A stretch of DNA of 64,000 bases, taken from Lamellibrachia satsuma (Eukaryota > Annelida > Polychaeta > Sabellida > Siboglinidae). Position 1 is the stretch's first letter, and each line of letters starts with the position of its first letter. Below are positions 21,531 to 33,128 of this stretch, one piece after another. Under the pieces are notes generated by a model. The model had not been told where the DNA came from, did no database searches, and saw nothing but the letters and a program-made list of their open reading frames with translations. Location: NCBI GenBank assembly GCA_033239005.1, contig BSQZ01000030.1:4358001-4422000 (forward strand). The letters are read 5' to 3'. The position numbers and the translations under genes were made by a program.

Positions 21531-22885
21531 ATACAATTTAGTTTTAATTAGTGTGCTACGTTAGCCTTGAATAAGGCTGTTTTTGTGATCAAAAGAACAC
21601 TTTAGGCTAAAAATCCTGCCACCTAGCGAATACGGAGAACACTGTGTAACAAAACAACGAAGTGAGTGTGTACTAATTTACGCTAAAGTCCTGCTGTTAA
21701 TTCCTTTTTACCAAAAACGTTGACTACCACTATGTCAGATATTACCTTATGTATGTAATTTAAGTAAATAAATCACTTTATCTTATATATATATATATAT
21801 ATATATATATTAGCTAATGTAAACGATAGCTCGATGCACGGGTTGAATGACTTGTAAACAAACTCCCTTTTATCACTCGTTGAGTTTGAATCCGGGAAAA
21901 AAAAATACTACCTCTGTTAACAACAACGGTTTCTTAATATATGTCTACAAGAAGTTGGTGAACAATATATGTATAATACTAATACTTATTCTAACCAATA
22001 TTCACTGTTACTGACTATTCACTATGTTATCTAATTTTTCGAATTGTAAACACCCCTATTAACGCTCGCTGAATTCCCTGACAGAATCCGAAACTAACTT
22101 ACTCTAAAATACTCCCTCTGACTAATAATTAACAAAACCTGTTTCCTAATATATGTCTACAATACGTTTGTGTATAATATATATGCAATAGTAATACTTA
22201 TTCTATTTGATATTCCACGTATTTCTGTAAATGATCTACACCAAATTCAAGTCGCTGCACCAAGTCCAAGTAGCCGGATACTTTCATGATCTATAATTAT
22301 CATGAGTATAAATATGATCTTGTCTTCTGGCAGATTTGCTTGTTTTGGCTGACCTTACAACATATTACCAACTTGATCACCAAATAGTTAATTACAAAAA
22401 ACATGTATTTGGTTGGGTTTTTGACCAACAAAAATATTTCCTGCAAATTACTGCTGATTCAATAAATAGTCTGCAGAGAGAATAATACAAACCTTGTAAT
22501 CGTGATGAATATGTCTCTATCCATTACAAGTAAAACAAGTATGATTCACATTCAAAACAAGTCAAACAACAAAACTACACTGGAAGTCAAACAACAGGAA
22601 ACACAAGTTAAAATTCCTCCTCAATTCATTTAGCCCATCATGAATCAGGTTCGTTGATGACAACAATCTACAGAGCCAATGTTAAAATGTTAGAACCAAT
22701 TTGTACAGATATAATATAAAATAACATAACATGTCATAGTGGATACTAAATAGATTTGACATTTAACAAAATTATACCAATATGAGATGAGCAACAAATT
22801 TAATCAAGGAAGGACCTTTAAACTTTGTTATCAACAGTTCTTACAAACGAGATGATGAACACACTATAAAGAAATCACAACTCAC
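21531..22885. other. Intron or flank without recognised exons
   Basis: AT-rich sequence 3' of the last PI3K exon found here. A (TA)n run lies at 21785-21812. The phrases CCTAATATATGTCTACAA and ATAGTAATACTTATTCTA recur at about 21930-22000 and 22140-22210, a diverged direct duplication. No further PI3K exon seen on the minus strand. Confidence 0.5.
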
Positions 22886-23066
22886 ATCTTTGTCGCGGTC
22901 TCTCGCTCCCTTCACCTTGTCTGCGACGGCGCTGAGCATTCGCACAAAGTCCTCCTCCCGGCTCAGCTCTTGTCTCATTGCCACGCCAACCACGCTCAGC
23001 AGTGCTCCAAAGAGCAGTTGGTAATGCTTCTTGAACTGAAAGTCATCTGCTGCCTCTTTTAGCACC
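22886..23066 (-). CDS. PIK3C2: PIK3C2-like exon: pre-kinase linker
   Basis: A 181-bp exon: 60 codons after one base that completes a Trp codon from the previous exon. It reads VLKEAADDFQFKKHYQLLFG, ALLSVVGVAMRQELSREEDF and VRMLSAVADKVKGARDRDKD. In class II PI3Ks the matching segment follows the helical domain, with the invariant GALLSVGG-like turn, and leads into the kinase N-lobe. Acceptor is CTGCTTCAG/G and donor GACAAAGAT/GTGAGT, both strong. The donor is phase 0. The upstream intron carries about 32 tandem copies of this exon's own acceptor and first 16 bases. No continuing exon was found below it. Confidence 0.9.
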
Positions 23067-24680
23067 CTGAAGCAGAGAATGATACACTTATATCATATGT
23101 TGCCTCCTTTAGCACCCTGAAGTAGAGAATGATACACTTATATCATATGTTGCCTCTTTTAGCACCCTGAAGCAGAGAATGATACACTTATATCATATGT
23201 TGCCTCTTTTAGCACCCTGAAGTAGAGAATGATACACTTATATCATATGTTGCCTCCTTTAGCACCCTGAAGCAGAGAATGATACACTTATATCATATGT
23301 TGCCTCTTTTAGCACCCTGAAGCAGAGAATGATACACTTATATCATATGTTGCCTCTTTTAGCACCCTGAAGCAGAGAATGATGCACTTATATCATATGT
23401 TGCCTCCTTTAGCACCCTGAAGTAGAGAATGATACACTTATATCATATGTTGCCTCTTTTAGCACCCTGAAGCAGAGAATGATACACTTATATCATATGT
23501 TGCCTCTTTTAGCACCCTGAAGTAGAGAATGATACACTTATATCATATGTTGCCTCCTTTAGCACCCTGAAGCAGAGAATGATACACTTATATCATATGT
23601 TGCCTCTTTTAGCACCCTGAAGCAGAGAATGATACACTTATATCATATGTTGCCTCTTTTAGCACCCTGAAGCAGAGAATGATGCACTTATATCATATGT
23701 TGCCTCCTTTAGCACCCTGAAGTAGAGAATGATACACTTATATCATATGTTGCCTCTTTTAGCACCCTGAAGCAGAGAATGATACACTTATATCATATGT
23801 TGCCTCTTTTAGCACTCTGAAGTAGAGAATGATACACTTATATCATATGTTGCCTCCTTTAGCACCCTGGATTAGAGAATTATACACTCGTTTGTTGCCT
23901 ACTTTAGCACCCTGAAGTAGAGAATGATACACATGTCATATATCACCTCCCTTAATAAACTGAAGTAGAGAATGATACATTTACATCATATGTTGCCTCC
24001 TTTAGCATCCTGAAGTAGAGAATTATGCACTTATGTCATACATTGCCTCCTTTAATACACAAAAGTAGAGAATTATACACTTATATCATATGTTGCCTAC
24101 TTTAGCACCCTGAAGTAAGAATGATACATTTATGTTATAGATTGCCTCCTTTAGCACCTTAAAGTAGAGAATGATACATTTATGTCATATGTTGCCTCAT
24201 TTAGCACCTTGAAGTACATAATGATACACTTATGTCATATGTTGCCTCCTTTAGCACCCTGAAGTAGATAATGATACACATGTCATATATTGCCTCCCTT
24301 AATAAACTAAAGCAGAAAATAAAACATATATCATATGTTGCCTCCTTTAGCACCCTGAAGTAGAGAATAATACACATGTCATATATCGCCTCCTTTAATA
24401 CACCAAAGTAGAGAATGATACACTTATGTCATATGTTGCCTCCTTTAACATCCTGAAGTAAAGAATGATATATTTATGTCATATATTGCTTCTTTTAATA
24501 CCCTGAAGTTGGGAATCAAACTCTTAGTTGTTGCCTACTGTAGAACCTTGAAGCAGAGAATGAAACGCTTATATTATATGTTGTCTCCTTAGCACCCTGA
24601 AGTAGAGAATGATACCCTTATGTCATATGTTGCTTCTTTTAATACCCTGAAGTAGAGAAAGAAACTCTTATTTTTTTGCA
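23055..24680. repeat. 50-bp minisatellite copying a splice acceptor and exon start
   Basis: About 32 copies. In gene orientation each unit contains TTCTCTGCTTCAG/GGTGCTAAAAGAGGCA, identical to the acceptor and first 16 exon bases of the adjoining PIK3C2 exon, then a diverged segment (ACATATGATATAAGTG). Copies up to about 23870 are near-identical with a higher-order pattern of variants (CTACTTCAG or CTGCTTCAG; CTCC or CTCTT); those beyond are diverged and partly truncated. Confidence 0.95.
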
Positions 24681-25044
24681 TGCCAGGTGGCTTCTGATGA
24701 GAGGGGCCTTGTATGGGCGCCACCGTACTTCCCAAACAACAAACAGCAGATTTTGACTTAAAAATGCATTTGTAATAGTCTCAATTGGGAAGATACGATA
24801 TGATGACCCAAACTGTGACAGTCCTAGAAATCCTTACAAAGAAATGGACATCTCGTGCAATGAAGGATGAGAAGAAAGATAAATGGTGAAAGTTGATAGT
24901 ATGATTGAGCAAGAACAAGAAGCATTATGGCAGTAATGATGATGACGGTATAAAAGTATAAACCATTGAGTTAATATACCAGTGCACGCCTTTTTTTCAT
25001 GAATCATCACAGGACAATGCCCCAGATTATATGCTTGAGCTACT
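24681..25044. other. Intron spacer
   Basis: Short unique stretch between two arrays; nothing recognised. Confidence 0.45.
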
Positions 25045-26300
25045 ACTGTGGTGTTCATGCTACGACATAAGTGGTCTGGCTCTGTAGCGTTCATGTTACG
25101 ACATAAGTGGTCTGGCTCTGTGGCGTTCATGTTATGACATAAGTGGTCTGGCTCTGTGGTGTTCATGCTACGACATAAGTGGTCTGGCTCTGTAGCGTTC
25201 ATGTTACGACATAAGTGGTCTGGCTCTGTGGCGTTCATGTTACGACATAAGTGGTCTGGCTCTGTAGCGTTCATGTTACGACATAAGTGGCCTGGCTCTG
25301 TGGTGTTCATGTTATGACATAAGTGGCCTAGCTCTGTAGCATTCATGTTATGACATAAGTGGTCTGGCTCTGTGGCATTCATGTTATGACATAAGTGGTC
25401 TGGCTCTGTAGCATTCATGTTATGACATAAGTGGTCTGGCTCTGTGGCGTTCATGTTATGACATAAGTGGTCTGGCTCTGTAGCGTTCATGTTATGACAT
25501 AAGTGGCCTGGCTCTGTGGCATTCATGTTATGACATAAGTGGTCTGGCTCTGTAGCGTTCATGTTATGACATAAGTGGCCTGGCTCTGTAGCGTTCATGT
25601 TATGACATAAGTGGTCTGGCTCTGTAGCATTCATGTTATGACATAAGCGGACTGGCTCTGTGGCATTCATGTTATGACATAAGTGGCCTGGCTCTGTAGC
25701 GTTCATGCTGCAACATAAGTGGTCTGGCTCTGTAGCGTTCATGTTACGACATAAGTGGCCTGGCTCTGTGGCGTTCACGTTACGACATAAGTGGCCTGGC
25801 TCTATGGCGTTCATGTTACGACATAAGTGGTCTGCCTCTATGGCATTCATGCTACCACATAAGTGGCCTGGCTCTGTAGTGTTTATACTATGACATAAGT
25901 GGTCTGGCTCTGTAGTGTTTATACTATGACATAAGTGGTCTGGCTCTGTAGTGTTTATACTATTACATAAGTGGTCTGGCTCTGTAGTGTTTATACTATG
26001 ACATAAGTGATCTGGCTCTGTAGTGTTTATACTATGACATAAGTGGTCTGGCTCTGTAGTGTTTATACTATGACATAAGTGGTCTGTGGTGCTTATACTA
26101 TGACATAAGTGGTCTAGCTCTGTGGTATTTATACTATGACATAAGTGGTCTGGCTCTGTAGCGCTTATACTATGACATAAGCGGTCTGGCTCTGTAGTGT
26201 TTATACTATGACATAAGTCGTCTTATACAATGACATAAGTCTTCTTATACTATGACATAAGTTGTCTTATACTATGACATAAGTCGTCTTATATTATGAC
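25045..26300. repeat. 36-bp minisatellite
   Basis: About 34 copies of TGTAGCGTTCATGTTACGAC plus 16 bases. The unit is a multiple of three, so the minus strand has a 338-codon false frame of MNATEPDHLCHN repeats. Variants are zoned: GCGTTCATG types at low coordinates, GTGTTTATAC types from 25875, and shortened 19-20-bp units (GTCTTATACTATGACATAA) at 26215-26300. Confidence 0.97.
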
Positions 26301-26384
26301 ATACAGCTGTTCACACTCTCACAAGTTACTTGATCAAACAATCAAAGTAAATTCTTTTGATGATTTTAACAAAAGTATGCTCTC

Positions 26385-26890
26385 TTAGGGACCATATCGT
26401 AAGAAGGATATAGATACGCTTGAATGCATGCAGAGGAGAGCAACTAAAATGATTCCAGAACTGAGAGACCTTAGTTATGAAGAACGCCTGAAAGAATGTG
26501 ATTTAACAAATCTAGAGACAAGGAGGTTAAGAGGATATCAGATTGAAGTTTTTAAGATATTGAATGGGTTTGATAATATTGATAGAAATATATTTTTCTC
26601 ACTCAAGAAAGAAGCAGAACTAGAGGACATTAGGTAAAATTAGTAAAGGATCAGTGTAGATTGGATATCAGGAAGTACTCGTTCTCACAGAGAACAATAA
26701 ATGATGCAACAAATTGTGTACAGATTGTATAACTGCTACCAACATGAATATGCGTTAAAACAAGGTTGACACATATCTCAGGAGGCGGGTTACACGTAGT
26801 TGAATATTGTTGGACTCTCAATAACCCAATGGCTTCCTTGTCCACTCGTCATCTGGACCTTTGGCTTGGAAGGCAAATTTTAAAAAAATC
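26385..26890 (+). pseudogene. CR1-like LINE fragment (RT C-terminus and 3' UTR)
   Basis: The plus strand opens with GPYRKKDIDTLECMQRRATK, then MIPELRDLSYEERLKECDLT, matching the thumb/C-terminal region of the RT at 17413-19026; frameshifts follow after residue 69. The 3' UTR text CCAATGGCTTCCTTGTCCAC and TTGGCTTGGAAGGCAAATTT follows, but the AATCTTGTTA tail is damaged. A 5'-truncated insertion in the PIK3C2 intron, antisense to the gene. Confidence 0.9.
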
Positions 26891-26914
26891 TGAACATCAA
26901 CAGACTTAATTCAT

Positions 26915-29900
26915 GATGGGCTGACTCAACTGAGGAGGAAGTCTCAGTAGTAGTAGTAGTGCATGCTGGGCTGACTCAACTGAGGAGGAAGTCTTAGTAG
27001 TAGTAGTGCATGATGGGCTGACTCAACTGAGGAGGAAGTCTTAGTAGTAGTAGTGCATGATGGGCTGACTCAACTGAGGAGGAAGTCTTGGTAGTACCAG
27101 TGCATGATGGGCTGACTCAACTGAGGAGGAAGTCTTAGTAGTAGTAGTGCATGATGGGCTGACTCAACTGAGGAGGAAGTCTTAGTAGTACCAGAGCATG
27201 ATGGGCTGAATCAACTGAGGAGGAAGTCTTAGTAGTAGTAGTGCATGATGGGCTGACTTAACTGAGGAGGAAGTCTTAGTAGTAGTAGTGCATGATGGGC
27301 TGACTCAACTGAGGAGGAAGTCTTAGTAGTACTAGTGCATGATGGGCTGACTCAACTGAGGAGGAAGTCTTAGTAGTAGTAGTAGTGCATGATGGGCTGA
27401 CTCAACTAAGAGGAAGTCTTAGTAGTACCAGTGCATGATGGGTTGACTCAACTGAGGAGGAAGTCTTAGTAGTACCAGTGCATGATGGGCTGACTCTACT
27501 GAGGAGGAAGTCTTAGTAGTAGCAGTGCATGATGGGCTGACTCAACTGAGGATGAAGTCTTAGTAGTAGCAGCAGTGCATGATGGGCTGACTCAACTGAG
27601 GAGGAAGTCTTAGTAGTACCAGTGCATGATGGGCTGACTCAACTGATGAGGAAGTCTTCGTAGTAGTAGTGCATGATGGGCTGACTCAACTGAGGAGGAA
27701 GTCTTAGTAGTAGTAGTGCATGATGGGCTGACTCAACTGAGGAGGAAGTTTTAGTATTACCAGTGCATGATGGGCTTACTCAACTGAGGAGGAAGTCTTA
27801 GTAGTAGTGCATGATGGGCTGACTCAATTGAGGAGGAAGTCTTAGTAGTAGTAGTGCATGATGGGCTGACTCAACTGAGGAGGAAGTCTTAGTAGTACCA
27901 GTGCATGATGGGCTGACTCAACTGAGGAGGAAGTCTTAGTAGTAGTAGTGCATGATGGGCTGACTCAACTGAGGAGGAAGTCTTAGTAGTAGTAGTGCAT
28001 GATGGGCTGACTCAACTGAGGAGGAAGTCTTAGTATTAGTAGTGCATGATGGGCTGACTCAACTGAGGAAGAAGTTTTAGTAGTAGTAGTGCATGATGGG
28101 CTGACTCAACTGAGGAGGAAGCCTTAGTAGTACCAAAGCATGATGGGCTGACTCAACTGAGGAGGAAGTCTTAGTAGTAACAGTGCATGATGGGCTGACT
28201 CAACTGATGAGGAAGTCTTAGTAGTAGTAGTGCATGATGGGCTGAATTGATTGAGGAGGGTGTCTTAGTAGTACCAGTGCATGATGGGCTGAATCAACTG
28301 AGAAGGGAGTCTTAGTAGTAGTAGTGCATGATGGGCTGAATCAACTGGGGAGGAAGTCTTAGTAGTAGTAGTAGTGCATGATGGGCTGAATCGACTGAGG
28401 AGTGTGTCTTAGTAGTACCAGTGCATGGTGGGCTGAATCAACTGAGAAGGGAGTCTTAGTAGTAGTAGTGCATGATGGGCTGACTCAACTCAGGAGGAAG
28501 TCTTAGTAGTAGTAGTGCATGATGGGCTGAATCAACTGAGGAGGAAGTCTTAGTAGTAGTAGTGCATGATGGGCTGAATCAACTGAGAAGGGAGTCTTAG
28601 TAGTACCAGTGCATGGTGGGCTGAATCAACTGAGAAGGGAGTCTTAGTAGTAGTAGTGCATGATGGGCTGACTCAACTGAGGAGGAAGTCTTAGTAGTAG
28701 TAGTGCATGATGGGCTGAATCGACTGAGGAGGGTGTCTTAGTAGTACCAGTGCATGATGGGCTGAATCAACTGAGAAGGGAGTCTTAGTAGTAGTAGTAG
28801 TGCATGATGGGCTGACTCAACTGAGGAGGAAGTCTTAGTAGTACCAGTGCATGATGGGCTGACTCAACTGAGGAGGAAGTCTTAGTAGTAGTAGTGCATG
28901 ATGGGCTGACTCAACTGAGGAGGAAGTCTTAGTAGTAGTAGTGCATGATGGGCTGAACTGACTGAGGAGGGTGTCTTACTAGTACCAGTGCATTATGGGC
29001 TGAATCAACTGAGAAGGGTGTCTTAGTAGTACCAGTGCATGATGGGCTGAATCAACTGAGGAGGAAGTCTTAGTAGTAGTAGTGCATGATGGGCTGAACT
29101 GACTGAGGAGGGTGTCTTACTAGTACCAGTGCATTATGGGCTGAATCAACTGAGAAGGGTGTCTTAGTAGTACCAGTGCATGATGGGCTGAATCAACTGA
29201 GGAGGAAGTCTTAGTAGTAGTAGTGCATGATGGGCTGAATCAACTGAGGAGGAAGTCTTAGTAGTAGCAGTAGTGCATGATGGGCCGACTAAACTGAGGA
29301 GGAAGTCTTAGTAGTACCAGTGCATGATGGGCTGACTCAACTGAGGAGGAAGTCTTAGTAGTAGTAGTGCATGATGGGCTGACTCAACTGAGGAGGAAGT
29401 CTTAGTAGTAGTAGTGGATGATGGGCTGACTCAACTGAGGAGGAAATCTTAGTAGTAGTAGTGCATGATGGGCTGACTCAACTGAGGAGGAAGTCTTAGT
29501 AGTAGTAGTGCATGATGGGCTGAATCAACTGAGAAGGGAGTCTTAGTAGTAGTAGTGCATGATGGGCTGAATCAACTGAGGAGGAAGTCTTAGTAGTAGT
29601 TGTGCATGATGGGCTGAATCAACTGAGGAGGGTGTCTTAGTAGTACCAGTGCATGATGGGCTGAATCAACTGAGGAGGAAGTCTTAGTAGTACCAGTGCA
29701 TGATGGGCTGAATCAACTGAGGAGGAAGTCTTAGTAGTAGTAGTGCATGATGGGCTGAATCGACTGAGGAGGGTGTCTTAGTAGTACCAGTGCATGATGG
29801 GCTGAATTAACTGAGAAGGGAGTCTTAGTAGTAGTAGTGCATGATGGGCTGAATCATCTGAGGAGGAAGTCTTAGTAGTAGTAGTGCATGATGGGCTGAA

Positions 29901-31440
29901 TCGACTGAGGAGGAAGTCTTAGTAGTAGTAGTGCATGATGGGCTGACTCAACTGAGGAGGAAGTCTTAGTAGTACCAGTGCATGATGGGCTGACTCAACT
30001 GAGGAGGAAGTCTTAGTAGTAGTAGTAGTGCATGATGGGCTGACTAAACTGAGGAGGAAGTCTTAGTAGTACCAGTGCATGATGGGCTGACTCAACTGAG
30101 GAGGAAGTCTTAGTAGTAGTAGTGCATGATGGGCTGACTCAACTGATGAGGAAGTCTTAGTAGTAGTAGTGCATGATGGGCTGACTCAACTGAGGAGGAA
30201 GTCTTAGTAGTAGTAGTGCATGATGGGCTGACTCAACTGAGGAGGAAGTCTTAGTAGTAGTAGTGCATGATGGGCTGACTCAACTGAGGAGGAAGTCTTA
30301 GTAGTAGTAGTGCATGATGGGCTGAATCATCTGAGGAGGAAGTCTTAGTAGTAGTAGTGCATGATGGGCTGAATCGACTGAGGAGGGTGTCTTAGTAGTA
30401 CCAGTGCATGATGGGCTGAATCAACTGAGGAGGAAGTCTTAGTAGTACCAGTGCATGATGGGCTGACTCAACTGAGGAGGAAGTCTTAGTAGTAGTAGTG
30501 CATGATGGGCTGACTCAACTGAGGAGGAAGTCTTAGTAGTACCAGTGCATGATGGGCTGACTCAACTGAGGAGGAAGTCTTAGTAGTAGTAGTAGTGCAT
30601 GATGGGCTGACTCAACTGAGGAGGAAGTCTTAGTAGTACCAGTGCATGATGGGCTGACTCAACTGAGGAGGAAGTCTTAGTAGTAGTAGTGCATGATGGG
30701 CTGACTCAACTGAGGAGGAAGTCTTAGTAGTAGTAGTGCATGATGGGCTGAACTGACTGAGGAGGGTGTCTTACTAGTACCAGTGCATTATGGGCTGAAT
30801 CAACTGAGAAGGGTGTCTTAGTAGTACCAGTGCATGATGGGCTGAATCAACTGAGGAGGAAGTCTTAGTAGTAGTAGTGCATGATGGGCTGAATCAACTG
30901 AGGAGGAAGTCTTAGTAGTAGCAGTAGTGCATGATGGGCTGACTAAACTGAGGAGGAAGTCTTAGTAGTAGTAGTAGTGCATGATGGGCTGACTAAACTG
31001 AGGAGGAAGTCTTAGTAGTACCAGTGCATGATGGGCTGACTCAACTGAGGAGGAAGTCTTAGTAGTAGTAGTGCATGATGGGTTGAATCGACTGAGGAGG
31101 GTATCTTAGTAGTACCAGTGCATGATGGGCTGAATTAACTGAGAAGGGAGTCTTAGTAGTAGTAGTGCATGATGAGCTGAATCAACTGAGGAGGAAGTCT
31201 TATTAGTAGTAGTGCATGATGGGCTGAATCGACTGAGGAGGGTGTCTTAGTAGTACCAGTGCATGATGGGCTGAATCAACTGAGGAGGGTGTCTTAGTAG
31301 TACCAGTGCATGATGGGCTGAATCAACTGAGGAGGAAGTCTTAGTAGTAGTAGTGCATGATGGGCTGAATCGACTGAGGAGGGTGTCTTAGCAGTACCAG
31401 TGCATGATGGGCTGAATCAACTGAGAAGGGAGTCTTAGTA
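26915..31440. repeat. 4.5-kb satellite of 47-bp units with higher-order structure
   Basis: About 95 copies of GTGCATGATGGGCTGACTCA plus 27 bases, with variable (GTA)n at the junction (AGTAGTAGTA or AGTACCAG). Variant classes (GACTCAACTGAGGAGGAAG; GAATCAACTGAGAAGGGAG; GAACTGACTGAGGAGGGTG) recur in blocks: one three-unit block with CTTACTAGTACC and GTGCATTATGG occurs at about 28948, 29093 and 30748. It is the largest array in the window and sits in the PIK3C2 intron. Confidence 0.97.
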
Positions 31441-31690
31441 CTAGTGCTTGCCTAAATGAGACATGAGAAAGTACTCTTTCTCACAGAGGGTGATAAATGA
31501 ATGGAACAAACTACCAAATGATTGTGTTAATGCTAGTAGTGTGAATATGTTTAAAAATAGAATTGACAGGTATTTGATAAGGGTGGGCTACACAAAGATG
31601 AGAAAATTGTTGGACTCTCGATAAGCCAATGGCTTCCTTGTCCACTTGCCATCTGGAACTTGTTTGTTTTCAATCTTGTTAAAATTTTCA
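31441..31690 (+). mobile_element. CR1-like LINE 3' end (second subfamily)
   Basis: Codons for MRKYSFSQRVINEWNKLPND-like text, then the NMFKNRIDRYLIR-like end and the 3' UTR CCAATGGCTTCCTTGTCCAC, GGAACTTGTTTG and a single CAATCTTGTTAAAA. It is closest to the subfamily at 34848-36298 (NDCVNASS). The 5' truncation falls exactly at the end of the 47-bp satellite. Confidence 0.88.
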
Positions 31691-32628
31691 TGGATCGCCA
31701 CATGAAAACTGAGGACAATGTCCTGGATTTCATGCTTGAGTAACTACTAGAGAGATTATGGTAATAATGGCTACAATATAGAATAACAAACTAATGAGTT
31801 TGTTTTTATGCATCATTGCAAGTAGGCAACAGGTTGAGTTCATAATGAAAGCCTGGTGAACACGTTCAAAGACAACTACTCGAAATATTAACACCTGCTG
31901 CCATACAGATGATGTTGGATTAGGAAAGACCCGATCCAAATCCTGAGTGTATCAATTCATCCTGTGTGTCCTTGCCTCAGTTGTCATTACTGTGTGCATG
32001 GTCTGGTAACACACTTTTAACCCCTCCTTTCTTCATTACCGCAAGCATTCTTTCCCGGATGTCTACAGACTATTAACAGCCCAGTTCCATGCCAATTCCA
32101 TGGTAATGCCATTTGGTCGATAAATCCAGATTAAATACGATGTATGGAATATTGATTGAGTCATTTAAACAGCTGCCCATGATTCAACTGTTTTTTCCTT
32201 CACACAGATCATTACAAATGCGTTTTGATAATAACAGGAAATTGAAAACCTTTGCATATTAACAGCCACTTGGAGAACATTCAGTGCTCACGTCATTACA
32301 TTACATTACATTAGCAGGTAATATATATTAATTATTCAGTTATCTCTAGACATGCATCATCTTGACAGCTATAATTCAGATTGAGAATACAAATATAGAA
32401 GTGTCGACATTTCACCCAAAAAAAATCATCAGCGACTATTGATTTCCTCAGTAAATTTATGAGATTGCAGCTTTAGAGTATTTGAAAGTCTTATTTCAAG
32501 CGCACATCCCCAAGCCCGGGTGATAGAAAATAAGCTCTCAGAAGTGACAAGGTAATGCTGAATGTCAAGTCATGTCTTGAGACAGGAAAAAGACTACTGC
32601 ATGTAGCATGCTAGGGGGAGCCACCTAC
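31691..32628. other. Intron spacer
   Basis: No exon or repeat of note. ATTACATTACATTACATTAG near 32294 is a short 5-bp repeat. The reverse strand has a weak frame at 31730-31939 with a hydrophobic run, no homology recognised. Confidence 0.45.
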
Positions 32629-32723
32629 CAGTAGAGCTGGTGGGCCACGCGCACACTGCTCATGCACTGCTCCAGAAGAAACTGGGCCAGGGCTGCCGTG
32701 TGGTAACTCTCAAACTTGAGGGC
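32629..32723 (-). CDS. PIK3C2: PIK3C2-like exon: end of helical domain
   Basis: A 95-bp exon coding ALKFESYHTAALAQFLLEQC and MSSVRVAHQLYW (the last Trp is completed by the next exon). This is the conserved end of the PIK helical domain, where class II enzymes have a Q-A-L-K-Y/F-E start and an I/V-A-H-x-L-Y-W finish. Acceptor is ATGTTTCAG/G, donor CTCTACTG/GTAGGT (phase 2). It is joined in phase 0 to the exon at 33035-33128. Confidence 0.9.
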
Positions 32724-32859
32724 CTGAAACATGTAACAAGTGGCTCTCAACATTAGGCAACATAGTGGTAGTCATCACTCTCAGTTAGGCATCTAGTCAT
32801 CAGGCAACTACAGTTAGTCATCATTAATTTTATTGTCATATTATTCACTAATTAACTAA

Positions 32860-32965
32860 CACATGTACTCATACACTCACAAACATGCACACACACATAC
32901 TCATATACACCCACCCACCTGCCCACCCACCCACCCACCCACCAACCCACCCACCCACCCTCTCA
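32860..32965. repeat. C-rich (CCCA)n tract, G-quadruplex-prone on the gene strand
   Basis: CACACATAC-type repeats followed by CCCACCCACCTGCCCACCCA and more. In gene orientation this gives many GGGT runs about 75-125 bases downstream of the donor at 33034. Confidence 0.85.
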
Positions 32966-33034
32966 CTCATCCACGCACTCAAACTTATTCCTTCTCTCAG
33001 CCACTCATCCCCCTCTCACTCCTCGTGCACTCAC

Positions 33035-33128
33035 CTGCACTAGTTGAGGCAGGTAATCCAGCAGCTCATCACTTGAGAGTTCTCGTATGGAATTGAGAGC
33101 AACAGTCCTTACATATGTGTCAGCATAG
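33035..33128 (-). CDS. PIK3C2: PIK3C2-like exon: helical domain, middle
   Basis: A 94-bp exon: one base completing a Ser codon, then 31 codons, YADTYVRTVALNSIRELSSD and ELLDYLPQLVQ. It matches the helical-domain segment in which class II PI3Ks read F-A-D-x-x-V-R, then S-D-D-E-L-x-D-x-L-P-Q-x-V-Q. Acceptor is GTGCTTGTAG/C (poor polypyrimidine tract), donor GTGCAG/GTGAGT (phase 0). The first 28 bases, with the acceptor, are repeated some 40 times just upstream. An internal TAT/GTAAGG inside the exon could serve as a cryptic donor. Confidence 0.9.

Noticed and set aside
24834..25850. 338-codon MNATEPDHLCHN repeat protein
   Set aside because: Follows from the 36-bp period; the array continues past the frame on both sides with frame-breaking variants.
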